Source: Branchiostoma floridae (lineage: Eukaryota > Chordata > Leptocardii > Amphioxiformes > Branchiostomatidae). Taken from it: a stretch of 64,000 bases of DNA. A program made the translations under genes and the position numbers. The notes below the pieces were generated by a model, which was given only the letters and a program-made list of their open reading frames with translations, had not been told where the DNA came from and did no database searches. The stretch covers positions 3,185,962-3,249,961 of the forward strand of contig NC_049997.1 in assembly GCF_000003815.2 (NCBI RefSeq). Direction: 5' to 3'. Of this stretch, positions 33,677 to 43,874 are shown piece after piece (position 1 is the stretch's first letter; each line of letters starts with the position of its first letter).

Positions 33677-34296
33677 CTAGCCTCCATAGCAGGCTTTCTG
33701 AGGCCTTTTTGGCTCATAATACACTGTTGCTGGCCATTTTTTTTGTACTGGGTCGCTGATTGCTGGCCTTCTGACTGCCCGCGAGGCCGGCAGTCACAAA
33801 AGGCCAGCAATAAGCGACCCGGTACAAAAAGAAATGGCCAGCAACAGTGTATACACCTTTCTCACGCAGCGGCCATGATTGATTTGAAGACGAGGTCAAT
33901 GAGGCAAACAGACGAAACATATTTCTAAAATCAACTCCCAATTAGTTTTCCCCCAAACCACAATTTTTTTACAATATAAGACCAAATAATAAATGTTAAA
34001 ACTAGTGTTATGCACCGACAGATTTAGCAATTTAGAGTAGCATAGACTGATCCCATTGTCCCTTAAGAGATGCAAAATAAAAACATAATGATGCTAATAT
34101 TTGATAGGACATGCAGCCATTCTCTTATTGGTCGATTTTCTAATTTCCATGCGATCATTGGTTGAACTGCTGATTATTATGGACAGTCTTTTGTTTGCCT
34201 CATTGAACTCGTTTTAGATCTATCATGGCCGCCGCGTGAGAAAGGTGTATTATGAGCCCAAATAGCCTCAGAGAGCTAGCCTGCTATGGGGGCTAG
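33677..34296. mobile_element. MITE family H, long copy, with inner hairpin
   Basis: CTAGCCTCCATAGCAGGCTT and GCCTGCTATGGGGGCTAG form the tips. Inside, 33733-33850 is an almost perfect 50-bp stem hairpin (GTTGCTGGCCATTTTTTTTG ... AAATGGCCAGCAAC). CACCTTTCTCACGC (33856) pairs with GCGTGAGAAAGGTG (34235), so the inner hairpin was probably inserted into, or grew within, a larger foldback. It lies in the proposed intron of the next gene. Confidence 0.8.
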
Positions 34297-34556
34297 GATT
34301 TTCCTTCTAGCGGTTGGGTTTAGTTATACGCAGGTAGCAATCTTCTAGCGGTAGTGATTTTTCTGTTGTGATTTTAGCAAAATTATGTCAAAGTTTTTCT
34401 CACATATAGGTGATCACTAAATGCATGTATGAATGTCTAATATATATAATGTATGTTATTGTCTTGACTTTATCCTCTTTGTTTTATTTGTGTTTTGTTA
34501 GAGCCTGCCAGCTCTAGCCATATCCACTGTCACAGTTCTGTTTTCCAATAACTACC

Positions 34557-35234
34557 ATGACAGAAGGAGGATCACACAGGAAAGCCATCAACATGTCCAC
34601 GAAAATTTTCGTATCGCCCGGAGGGGAGTTGGCCGGCACATCCCAGCTGGGCGGAGCGTCACGTTCAGAAGGACCCGTCCAGCTCACCAACCCCTCCAAC
34701 CTGAGCCATGCGGGGGCCACGGCGTTGTTAACCATCGCGATAACCGTCCCTTTACTCGGGTTCATGTACTTCATGTGCCGCTGCCGCTGGCGAGACTTGT
34801 GCCGGAGGAGTAGGGGCGAATCTCGGGATGTAGGGGAGATGACGCCGGGAGTAAGTAACGTTACCGTTATTCCTGAAATAGTTGTCGCAAATCCACCACC
34901 GCCATGCCACCAGCCATGCCGCCATGAAAAAGGTCACGTCATTCAAAAGATGGAAGCGAATGCGTCCACCATCTTGCCGGATACGTCCGCCATCTTCCCG
35001 ACATACCCTGCGCGCCTCCTTCGCACGGTCTCAGCTCCTTCGATTCTACGAGTAGAGGGTCACGTGGCAGATATGCTGTCGCCGCCATCTTGGAGATTAA
35101 ACTCCACAGGCCAGGGTGATTGTAAGGGTTCAAGCACTCTGTTTACTCGCGCCACATCGGAACAACTCTCGAAAAGTTGGCTCGGGTCTTCAGTGTCTAT
35201 GGAAGACTGTCGTTCGCGCTGGACTCTTTACTAG
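34557..35234 (+). CDS. Single-pass membrane protein, unknown family, 225 residues
   Basis: A 52-residue N-terminal segment rich in Gly/Ser without a signal peptide is followed by one hydrophobic helix (about 53-73, TALLTIAITVPLLGFMYFM). Then come a Cys/Arg-rich juxtamembrane stretch (CRCRWRDLCRR), a Pro/Cys patch (PPPPCHQPC, 113-121) and a Ser-rich tail. The positive charge after the helix suggests an extracellular N-terminus and a cytoplasmic tail of about 150 residues (type III). The juxtamembrane cysteines could be palmitoylated (inference). An in-frame TAG at 34515-34517 and an acceptor at 34500-34501 place the start in this exon. No homologue comes to mind; it may be lineage-specific. 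It ends in TAG. Confidence 0.65.
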   Translation: MTEGGSHRKAINMSTKIFVSPGGELAGTSQLGGASRSEGPVQLTNPSNLSHAGATALLTIAITVPLLGFMYFMCRCRWRDLCRRSRGESRDVGEMTPGVSNVTVIPEIVVANPPPPCHQPCRHEKGHVIQKMEANASTILPDTSAIFPTYPARLLRTVSAPSILRVEGHVADMLSPPSWRLNSTGQGDCKGSSTLFTRATSEQLSKSWLGSSVSMEDCRSRWTLY

Positions 35235-36262
35235 CTAAATGAGCTAAAGATTGGATCCGTTTTCTATTTCATTGAACAGGGTTTAGTTATGTGATGATCA
35301 AGTATGTTTAGCATCTGTACTCTTGGTTGTAACACTGTGTTCTGAAAGGATTTCTCTAGACGACATAATGTTAGATTTTGTGCTATAATCGATTTACGTA
35401 CAAAATCGAGTTGAGCAACGAATTTGACATACAAATGTAAATGAAACTTTAAGATACTATGGAAGCATGTAGGTAGTGATTTGAATGGCATATAAGGCCA
35501 TGTTGATTTGATTATATTGATGACATCCTCTGGGAACCTCAAAACTGATGCGAGCGTGAGTACGAAAAAAGTTTGGCAGAAAAAGTTCTCTGCTTTGTGG
35601 TCTGGAAGGTTTAACAAATACATTGAAGAACACAGAGGATGGTAAACCTAAAATAGATTCTTCAATTTTGTTCTTTCACATCTTTTTCTATGACCTTAAA
35701 ATTGACATTGGCATTCTATTACATCAGCATACGTTTTTTTATATGTTCTTTTTTTTACGAACATTTGAACACATCAGTCCTTGGTGGGTAAATTTGGTAC
35801 GTACTTAAAGGCATGCCTATTTCTTGATCTTGGTGGAGGTGGTATTAGATACTCAGTAGTTGGTAGGTCTACCAGTTTATTTGGTACTTTGGAATTCATG
35901 CAAAGTCTGGACCTTTTGTCTTCTGTCTTGGCAGTTCCTCAGCAATATTTGTGCGCCGAAGAACGATATGGATGTTTTTGATATAAATATTTTCTTACGA
36001 GACTATACAAAAATTTTGTACAAGCCGTTGACTTGCTATAAACCAAGTTGATACACAACCTACATGAAACAATGGGGTATATATTTCTTGCAGTTCTGCA
36101 GTTGGTCACTAGATGGCAGTATTGCACGGTGTGAAAAGCTTATTCCACACTATGACATTGTAAGATGGTTGTCACTTTGTAAGTATTCTACCACATTACT
36201 TGATATAAGTATATATAATAGCTAACGCTGTAATGACTTAGAGTATCACAACTAACAATAAA
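35235..36262 (+). other. Probable 3' UTR and flank, with family-O sequence
   Basis: The first AATAAA after the stop is at 36257-36262. Between them, 35492-35590 (GGCCATGTTGATTTGATTAT) and 35640-35765 repeat family-O sequence. Short frames here have no domains. Confidence 0.4.
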
Positions 36263-36723
36263 GCACAGGGTCTGCAATTCTTATACGTAGGTACTAGTAC
36301 ATGTATTTGCCACAAAGTGTACTTAATGCAATTGTCCAGCATTTGTTTGTGTACCCATGTTACTATCTGAATGGAAGTAGCCATTGTCCTACGTTAAAGC
36401 CATGTTCAAATTTAAAACGCTTAAGTTTAAAAGCATATAAAGTTATGATATACATTTTAGTACGCTTTCAACATATTGCTGCATGTACGAATGTTTTGAA
36501 ATGTATATTTCTAGTGATTACTTTGTGTGAGTTATATTAAACCAAACCTGTTATGAATTTGTTTAGACTGCACTTTTCAGAACTGTTAAGATATCGTTTA
36601 TCTATTGTAAAACGTCCTGTATTTGCGTATAGTCGTCTACCTTTCATCTATATGGAACGACATTGAATATATGTACATGGAACGACATTATTAGATATGT
36701 GTATATATACTTTCTTTATATCT
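36263..36723. other. No gene seen
   Basis: AT-rich sequence with a 79-codon frame lacking a domain. Confidence 0.4.
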
Positions 36724-36930
36724 TAGGCAACACCAATTTAATTAGTTTCTTCTCGGATTCTTTTTTTTTTTCAGAAAAAATTGGACCGGCAGGTCGAATT
36801 TGTTTTTTTTTTTGTGTGTGCAAAAATCTGAGGTGGAAAGATAAAAGGGCTTACTCAAGTTACACAACATAAACCTGTTAAGAGCAGATTTAACGAAAAC
36901 TAAGTTTTTAGATTTCCTTGGCACATTTTA
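36724..36930. mobile_element. Family-I element fragment
   Basis: AGGCAACACCAATTTAATTA resembles the tip of the complete copy at 46872. The T-runs and TTGGACCGGCAGGTCGAAT follow. The far end is not recognisable. Confidence 0.5.
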
Positions 36931-37280
36931 TACAACAAATCCATATAATGCTACACAGTCTGTCTTCTTAGCGACACATGTCATATGTTTCCAGTTATGA
37001 AATACAGTGTCCTCATCAATTATGCCAATTAGCCCCTGATTTGCATGATTAGTATCTAATTGTGTAAGCCATGTCCGAAGCTATCTACATTCCAAATATC
37101 ATGACAAACCCTTTCCCGAATTTTCCCCCCTCCAAATGGATAATGCAACTTCGCCTGGAAAAATTTCAGAAATTCCTATCGAATTCTGGGAATTCTTGCA
37201 TAACGGACGCAATACTGTTAGGCTAGCCCCTGAGGCGTCGTCAAAAATATCATTCCACCGCTGGACACAACTTGACATAC

Positions 37281-37292
37281 TGCGCATGCGCG
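37281..37292 (+). promoter_or_regulatory. NRF1-type site
   Basis: TGCGCATGCGCG matches the NRF1 consensus (YGCGCAYGCGCR) exactly. It lies 155 bp before the ATG at 37436, inside a GC-rich stretch, as expected for a TATA-less promoter. Confidence 0.6.
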
Positions 37293-37435
37293 AGCTGTAT
37301 TTTATCCGGCCTGTCTCGTTCCCGGAGTTTTTTCGTCTCGTTCCTCGTTCCCAGGAAGTTTCACCCTCGTTCCCAAACCAGGTGGGCGGGGTCGAGTTCC
37401 TTCTTCTTCTTCTTCTTGTTTTTCTTCTTCCGATA

Positions 37436-37579
37436 ATGTCCAACTGCCGAGGAATCTGCAGTAACTGTTCCTTAGCGCTGGCGAAAGATGAGGTCCTGCT
37501 GTTCGCACACCCATCCATGGAGGCTTTGGCGGACGCCGTGGCAGAGAAGTGTCGGCAACTGGTCCAAACCGGAACAGAA
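37436..37579 (+). CDS. First coding exon of an unknown gene (partial)
   Basis: ATG at 37436 opens 48 complete codons, ending in phase 0 at the donor GAACAGAA then GTGAGT. The segment begins MSNCRGICSNCSLALAK and continues with an amphipathic stretch (MEALADAVAEKCRQLV) that could be a helix. CxxxCxxC may bind metal, but one exon is not enough to say. The frame is open further upstream (to 37136), but the NRF1-type site at 37281 and the (TTC)n tract just before the ATG favour this start. I found no later exon, which may be within or beyond the repeats up to 42 kb. Confidence 0.5.
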
Positions 37580-38376
37580 GTGAGTTGAAGACTGTTGTTG
37601 TTGTGTATTTGTTTATTTCCAGAATAACGCTATGATCTAAGTTTCTCTCAGGTATCTAATCGTGTTGTGAAAATTCTCTAGGTTTCACAGCACACATCAG
37701 ACAGATGATAGGTCAGCATAGTAATGACTAGACTATGGCTTCCAATATCTTGATGTTATCCGTGCCATTCTGATTCGCAACATTCCAACACGTTTAAGTT
37801 CAACGCCCCCTCCCAGATATAGCAGAGAATCTTTTTTTTCCTCCCCATGTTTTGTCATTTATGGCCAGCTACATAATATATACTTTTGAGATCTTCTCTT
37901 TATTCTTCTGCCATTCCTAACTCAGGTGAAGGAGGTACTTTTTTCAAGGAAAAAGTGACACTAGCCTGGTAACCATGACTGTAGTTGAAGTGAAACTAGT
38001 AATGGATAGTTGTAAACGGAGTGGCACTAATTATATGGAAGGTTGGATTCTGCAACAGAAAGCTATTATCGTGTATTGTAATTTCTTATCAATCATGCAA
38101 ATCACTTGCTAATTTGTATCACTGAAATATGGTGCCCATTGTTTATTTGTCAGGAGAGTCAGTGACACTTTGTCAATGAAAGGCGTGGCCAATTTTTTTT
38201 TCAAATTGTGTGCTCCATGTTGAAAAAAAACCCATACGGATTGCTATTATGTTATTTTCTGCCAGGGGGCGTAGCTACACGCAGAACAGGTTTGACATGT
38301 TGACAGGTTTTTCCGCCCTCAAACCGGAATGGACAGGGTTTTCCGTAGTCCAGACTGGGCAGGGTTTCCAGAAACG
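37580..38376. other. Probable intron, no other gene seen
   Basis: No exon could be identified. AT-rich. Confidence 0.35.
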
Positions 38377-38506
38377 TCTCCAAGCAGATCCTACGGTACA
38401 CTAGGAGTGTGTGTGCTACTGGTAGCCAAACGTAACCCACTCCTAGACCGACTTCACTCCCCTGGCAGCTTTGGATACTTATTCTGCCGTACAATCTGCT
38501 TGGAGA
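38377..38506. mobile_element. MITE family F, copy 2
   Basis: TCTCCAAGCAGATCCTACGG at the left, CCGTACAATCTGCTTGGAGA at the right. Confidence 0.8.
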
Positions 38507-39008
38507 TTACCTGCTGTAGTGATTGCACGAGGTTGTGTGGTCCATGGATTCAGAAACGGAGATGGGCGCCGTCCTACACACAATCTGGTGCGGTAACTTT
38601 GCACACGTATGGTTACAGAAGAGCCTCGAGGTATCTTAGAGCAAGGACGTCCTTGCTTAGAGTCACGTTTCTTCGCATCACCTATCTACTGGGTGGTCCT
38701 TCTTTCTTAATAAAGTTATGACCCAGCCGTTTGACCATGTCCCCGGACCACAGGGTCCCACCATTGTCTGTACTTACCAATAAGTTTGCTTTGTCACGCC
38801 TGTTAACTCTGTCCTTGAGCATAACGTCATTGGTGCAGCGCTAAGTTGGTTAGGACAGGCAAGGAGAGGTAATAATCACCTGGTGCATTTTGCTAGCCAG
38901 TAGGTACCCATATTATTAAGCTGGTGTGTTACGCCAAACGGTGGTTATACCGGCTATATAGATACAGATACAGATTATGAGTAATGAGGCTGTTAAACGT
39001 GGACGAGA
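38507..39008. other. No gene seen
   Basis: GAGCAAGGACGTCCTTGCT (38638-38658) contains a perfect 8-bp inverted repeat around ACGT. No supported frame. Confidence 0.4.
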
Positions 39009-39175
39009 TCTCCAAGCAGATCCTATGGTAGCATAAGAAAATATCAAAAGCTGACAGAGGAGTGAAGCCGGACTAGGAGTGTGTTTGTCACAGTGGCTGA
39101 TGACTCCCTTTGGCCAGCTACACTCCTTTGCCAGCTTTGATACTATCTTATTCCACTGGTAAATCTACCTGGAGA
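39009..39175. mobile_element. MITE family F, copy 3
   Basis: TCTCCAAGCAGATCCTATGG at the left; the right tip is worn (CTACCTGGAGA). Inner AATATCAAAAGCTGACAG is inverted with CCAGCTTTGATACTATC. Confidence 0.75.
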
Positions 39176-39184
39176 TCAAGGATA

Positions 39185-39585
39185 GGTTATTCTCCAAGTA
39201 GAGGATACTGGACAACCTCTACGTATTCTCCAAGCAGAGGTTGGGTCGCGGAGAGAGCAGTGGATGGGATTTTGCAGACTAGCTACCCTCGTTTTGAGGC
39301 AGAGGTGAGGGTAGCTTTAATAAGTTTGTAAAAATCCTGACCACTACTATCTCCGAGACTCAACCTCTACTTAGAGGTCACCCAGGCTAACGTGACAGTT
39401 TTGGGGAACGAAAAGTACAATGATATAAAAGACAACAAAAACACGAAACGAACCAAATAGTAGGCGTTTTAATCGGGCTTTCTATTATCAGGTTTTCAGT
39501 ACAGAATAGAAAGCTAGACCGGGAGACGTAGAAAGCCCGATAAAAACGTCAAAAACAGGCGGGGCCTAACCTCTGCTTGGAGAGC
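39185..39585. mobile_element. Cluster of family-G fragments with an L-like core
   Basis: TATTCTCCAAGCAGAGGTTG (39222) and AACCTCTACTTAGAGGTC (39363) bracket one piece. At 39450-39585, GGGCTTTCTA and its complement lead to CCTAACCTCTGCTTGGAGAG. Between them, GGGGAACGAAAAGTACAATG resembles the family-L core. Confidence 0.6.
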
Positions 39586-40435
39586 ATGAAATACATGCCA
39601 AGGCAACGGGTACAGAAACGGTTCGCCCCTCAGTTATGTAATATCAATCCTCCCGGGAGTCAGAAATGGTCCGTCCCGAGGCCCGTTGCGTGCGGGAAGA
39701 ACAAAGGAAAACTTTACATCCGGTATTCCACCCCAGGGCGACGTAAATCTGACAGGTGTCGGAAATGGACGATCTTCATTGACGATAATGCATATCATTT
39801 TTGTGTTTGATATGACAAGATAAAGTCAAAGGACAAGCTTTCTAAAATAAAAGGCCATCGAGCAAAGGAACATTCCATTCATCATAGGAAACGCATTAAA
39901 TCATATTCCCGAAATATTTATTCACATAATAACATACAATATTATAAACGGATTACAAACAAACGGTTTGTTTAATCTTGCTAACAGAATAAAGTAAGAA
40001 ATGGTCAAATACTTATGTATTTTCATGATCTCGGTTTAACAATACATAAATATTGTGAAGTATTGATAGCTTACCTCCCCACTTTGAAATAGCACCGCCC
40101 AGCTGTCTTTGCCATGGTGAATACGTGATTTATGGGTTTGATAGTATCAGAAATATGCAGGCAGAGTCTTCTACTTTCTGGAGGCACGGTGAACTTGAAG
40201 ATGACCGAAACTGTGAACTCTGTGCATTTTCAGGACCTTTTACAGTTTTTGGTGGTCGATTTCCGAGAACGGACTATACAGACAACTTCAATTCGTGGTA
40301 AGTTCATGTTGTTTGTGATTGTTTTGGGGATGCGTGAATTGTTGACTGACCTGTCGTCTGTGTCCGGTCGTCCGTACACAAAATAGACAGGCATTTGTTA
40401 ATTAGAGGACGTCTAATAAGCATATACCCCGCAAA
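39586..40435. other. No gene seen
   Basis: Frames at 39577-39810 and 40132-40386 (77 and 84 codons) lack domains. Confidence 0.35.
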
Positions 40436-40438
40436 GAC

Positions 40439-40615
40439 TACTGTAAAAGGCCAAGTGTTCGCAGGAATTTGATTTCGCATCGAGAGAAACTTGAGTGTTT
40501 TCTCTGGTATAAGTTCAAGTTTGCCGTTAAAACAACGGTTAGACGGCCAGAGGAAACAACAAATATTTTCGCGGTGGTTATAAGTTCGCAGTGAAGAAGG
40601 TACAGTGAAAACCGA
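40439..40615. mobile_element. Decayed family-P element
   Basis: It starts TACTGTAAAAGGCCAAGTGT and contains TTCGCGGTGGTTATAAGTTC. The right tip is lost where a SINE begins. Confidence 0.5.
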
Positions 40616-40621
40616 GAAATA

Positions 40622-40735
40622 CGTGAGGAAAGTCGTGTTAAGTGCCTTTCCCAAAGATCGATAGCATATCATCGGATTCGAACCCACGACTTCTAGGTTA
40701 CGCCAAACTACCACACTAATCATGATAGACACATC
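40622..40735 (-). repeat. tRNA-derived SINE
   Basis: On minus, GTGGTAGTTTGGCG (A box region) and GTGGGTTCGAATCCGATG (very good B box), then the shared SINE tail. Confidence 0.8.
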
Positions 40736-40776
40736 ATGCAAAATGTTAAAGTATGACGGAAATTACAGCGAAATAC

Positions 40777-40876
40777 TACTTTCCAATCAGAGTAGAGGTT
40801 AGGCTCCGGCTAGCTGTTTTTATACGTATTTTTGATGTAAAAAAACAGTTGGAACCTAACCTCTGCTTGGAGAGTA
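40777..40876. mobile_element. MITE family G, short copy
   Basis: AGAGGTTAGGCTCCGGC and GGAACCTAACCTCTGCTTGG are only about 60 bp apart, so this is an internally deleted copy. Confidence 0.7.
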
Positions 40877-41364
40877 GCGAAATATATTAAGTATAACTCG
40901 ATGTAATCCGTTGTGTGACCTGTACAATCTAGGTAGTAGCGCGCTAGTGGAATGTAGGTACTATGTGGATCCGGACATGTACCGTCTACTGAGAGAGTCA
41001 TCAATCTTGTTCATGTCGTCTGACAAAAAAAGGCGGCAAAGGCGAAGGCGCCAGAAGGTGTCAACCTTTGCCCTTTATGCAAATTGGAGTGTGGCTGGTG
41101 TTAAATGGATTTAAAAAATGACAGGTTTGTGTTTCAATCATATTCTTCACATTGTGGGTAATCTTAAAGCATGGAATCTTTTATATTCATGACGTTTATT
41201 TCAAGGTCAAAATATACACGTGTAATTATGTCTGTTTTATGACTACTCGTATAGACATAACACCATAAACATCGCTTTTAAGATAACGTGGTCACGAACA
41301 AAAATTCAGGGTTCAGTTGTTTTAGTCCATGTGTCTTCGAGGTGATGAGATTATAATGATTGAT
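40877..41364. other. No gene seen
   Basis: A basic 67-codon frame (40911-41114, KKRRQRRRRQK) is probably chance. No splice or start support. Confidence 0.35.
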
Positions 41365-41485
41365 TGAAAGACCTTTATTGTACATTCTAGCCTCGACGGG
41401 CTAGGTACAGGTCACTGATAACGGACATAACAGACATATGCAGGGACAACAAGATACAATTTAACTAATTGAAGGTACCAAGCTA
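41365..41485 (-). repeat. Retroelement 3' tail
   Basis: Homologous to 33355-33465 (on minus ACCTGTACCTAGCCCG then TACAATAAAGGTCTTTC). Confidence 0.65.
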
Positions 41486-42216
41486 ACAGGATGGTCGACA
41501 TCTTCTCGCTTCTTTGTACAGGTGTAGATATAGGAACAATAATGTTTAATATACAGCGTTTATCTAGGCACATCAAAAATAAAATAGAAATTTATCCGTT
41601 ACATTAAGATGTTCATAATATGGAAACTCTTCTGATATATTCATAAAGCACAATCCGTTCCTTATGGTACAATTCACAGTGTAAAATAAAATGCTGTTCA
41701 TCTTCCACCTGTTGTAGATCACAAAATTTGCAGAATCTATGCTGCAGAGGAGTGCGGTTGTGCCTTCAAGTTTCGACACATCTAGGAAAACCGCACATGT
41801 GTCAGCCCAGTATTTGTATAAACATGTTTGCTGTCGTTCCTTGCATTAGCAGGGCGCCAAATGGCCTACTGGCTAGGCTAGTGAACTCTCTCTCACTCAC
41901 TCACTCATCCTCGCCGCATGTCAGTCTTCGCTGAGGCGGGCCGTCATTGTATGCAAAACACACAAAAATGTCCAAACGCTTACCGACGAAAACAAAACTA
42001 TAACGCTGTTAACGTCACACAACCCACTCATTATAGAAAAAGTGGGTTACTTCGTCTAACACTGCTTCCAGAAAAGAAGTCAACCCCAATATGCGTAGAT
42101 TGTAGCTCTCAGCAGTCCATACCATTGATAGAATAGTCACTTGTTTACACTTGTCATTATTGTTAACTATACCAAATTACTTTATTTTATGTATGTTTAT
42201 TATATTTTCTGTATGT
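41486..42216. other. No gene seen
   Basis: It includes a CTCACTCACTCACTCATC short repeat at 41893. The frames have no domain. Confidence 0.35.
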
Positions 42217-42309
42217 TTCATGTTGCAATTAGCCCTCGGGCAAGAACTTGCAAATAAACTTCTTTATTGTCCTCCAACTTCTCCTGTCTACTGCTGCTCG
42301 CTGCACCCC

Positions 42310-43284
42310 CTCCCAGGCACATCCCATCTCCGCCAGATCTCGTTCTACTGTTCTGCTCCACGTCATGGCCTGTCCTCCCCTCTTTCTCCTTCCAGCTGGA
42401 CACCAGCTCAGCACTACTCTGGGGAGTCTCTGTCCCAGGTACATCCCATCTCTGCCAAATCTCGTTCTACTGTTCTGCTCCACGTCATGGCCTGTCCTCC
42501 CCTCTTTCTCCTTCCAGCTGGACACCAGCTCAGCACTACTCTGGGGAGTCTCTGTCCCAGGTGCATCCCATCTCCGCCAAATCACGTTCTACTGTTCTTC
42601 ATCACGTCATGGCCTGTCCTCCCCTCTGTCTCCTTCCAGCTGGACGCCAGCTCAGCACTACTCTGGGGTGTCTCTGTCCCAGGTACATCCCATCTCCGCC
42701 AAATCACGTTCTACTGTTCTTCTCCACGTCATGGCTTGTCCTCCCCTCTTTCCCCTTCCAGCTGGACACTCAGCACTACTCTGGGGAGTCTCTGGCCCAG
42801 GTACATCCCATCTCCGCCAAATCACGTTCTACTGTTCTTCTCCACGTCATGGCTTGTCCTCCCCTCTTTCTCCTTCCAGCTGGACACTCAGCACTACTCT
42901 GGGGAGTCTCTGGCCCAGGTACATCCCATCTCCGCCAAATCACGTTCTACTGTTCTTCTCCACGTCATGGCTTGTCCTCCCCTCTTTCTCCTTCCAGCTG
43001 GACACCAGCTCAGCACTACTCTGGGGAGTCTCTGTCCCAGGTACATCCCATCTCAACCAAATCACGTTCTACTGTTCTTCTCCACGTCATGGCTTGTGCC
43101 CCCCTATTTCTCCTTCCAGCTGGACACCAGCTCAGCACTACTCTGGGGAGTCTCTGTCCCAGGTACATCCCATCTCCGCCAAATCACGTTCTACTGTTCT
43201 TCTCCACGTCATGGCTTGTCCTCCCCTCTTTCCCCTTCCAGCTGGACACCAGCTCAGCACTACTCTGGGGAGTCTCTGTCTAGG
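42310..43284. repeat. 122-bp minisatellite made from the LINE 3' end
   Basis: ATCCCATCTC-type landmarks fall at 42321, 42443, 42565, 42687, 42805, 42923, 43045 and 43167: eight copies, spacing 122 bp (118 in two copies that share a 4-bp deletion, CACCAGCTCAGC to CACTCAGC). On minus each unit encodes the TWxRTVERDLAEMG segment. Because 122 and 118 are not multiples of three, all three plus-strand frames stay open, giving spurious 338-399-codon frames. Confidence 0.95.
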
Positions 43285-43324
43285 CATTCTCACAACGTGC
43301 CCCAGCCATCGTAGCCTTGCTTTA

Positions 43325-43633
43325 AGGTGGGGTCACACCTGCGTATATATTCAAGTCCGTATGAGGGGTGCATGGGAGTATTTGCCTCCACCAGGCTCCA
43401 CAGGTCGTTGTAAAAAAGATAGAAATTGGACTAACGTAAATAGGTAACATGTCAGACGAGTTAGCTGGGTCGCTAACCATACTTCTCGGTCAGCTGACTC
43501 ATCTGGCATGTTATGTATCTATATTTGTCCAATTTGTACTATTTTTCCCGCGACCTGTGGAGCCTGGTAGAGACTAAGAGCGTTATACGCATCTCAAACG
43601 GACTTGAATATATACGCATGTGTGACCCCACCT
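43325..43633. mobile_element. MITE family Q inside the LINE remnant
   Basis: AGGTGGGGTCACACCTGCGT at the left is inverted at the right, and the inverted arm continues through TATATTCAAGTCCGT. A perfect TTA duplication flanks it (43322-43324 and 43634-43636), pointing to a PIF/Harbinger-type insertion. Confidence 0.9.
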
Positions 43634-43874
43634 TTATGTTTAAGTGTTGAGAGTTTTGGTTGTCTGGTACGGTTTCTGACAGTGTCATTGCTGATATGCT
43701 GTTGCCATCTGATCCTTAGGATGCTGCGTAACCATCTCCGATCTGCAGCATCCAACCTAGTGGACACAAGAGCCTCTCTTATGGCTGGTGGACACAACAC
43801 CGAGAGGTCAACGGTTAGACTACTGGTTAGACGTTGTATCTTTTGGAAAGGCACATTACACGGTAAATCTGTAA

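Larger units (their letters stand above)
42217..43854 (-). pseudogene. Non-LTR retrotransposon (LINE) reverse-transcriptase C-terminus, decayed
   Basis: Read on minus. The fragment at 43800-43637 encodes RRWLRSILRIRWQQHISND and QPKLS, a motif set typical of the end of LINE reverse transcriptases. After a MITE (43633-43325) the same frame resumes with RLRWLGHVVRMP and MTWRRTVERDLAEMGCTW. The end at 42290-42229 gives VQRAAVDRRSWRTI and a stop. The zone between has been multiplied in tandem. The 5' part with the endonuclease and catalytic RT motifs is absent, so nothing functional remains. Confidence 0.85.

Noticed and set aside
37099-37518. 139-codon minus-strand frame
   Set aside because: Opposite strand of the NRF1 promoter and first exon. 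Its Arg/Glu runs come from the (TTC)n tract.
42151-43447. Three overlapping plus-strand frames of 338-399 codons with a repeated peptide
   Set aside because: They are produced by the 122/118-bp tandem repeat, in which every frame is open. The real coding origin is the LINE on the minus strand.
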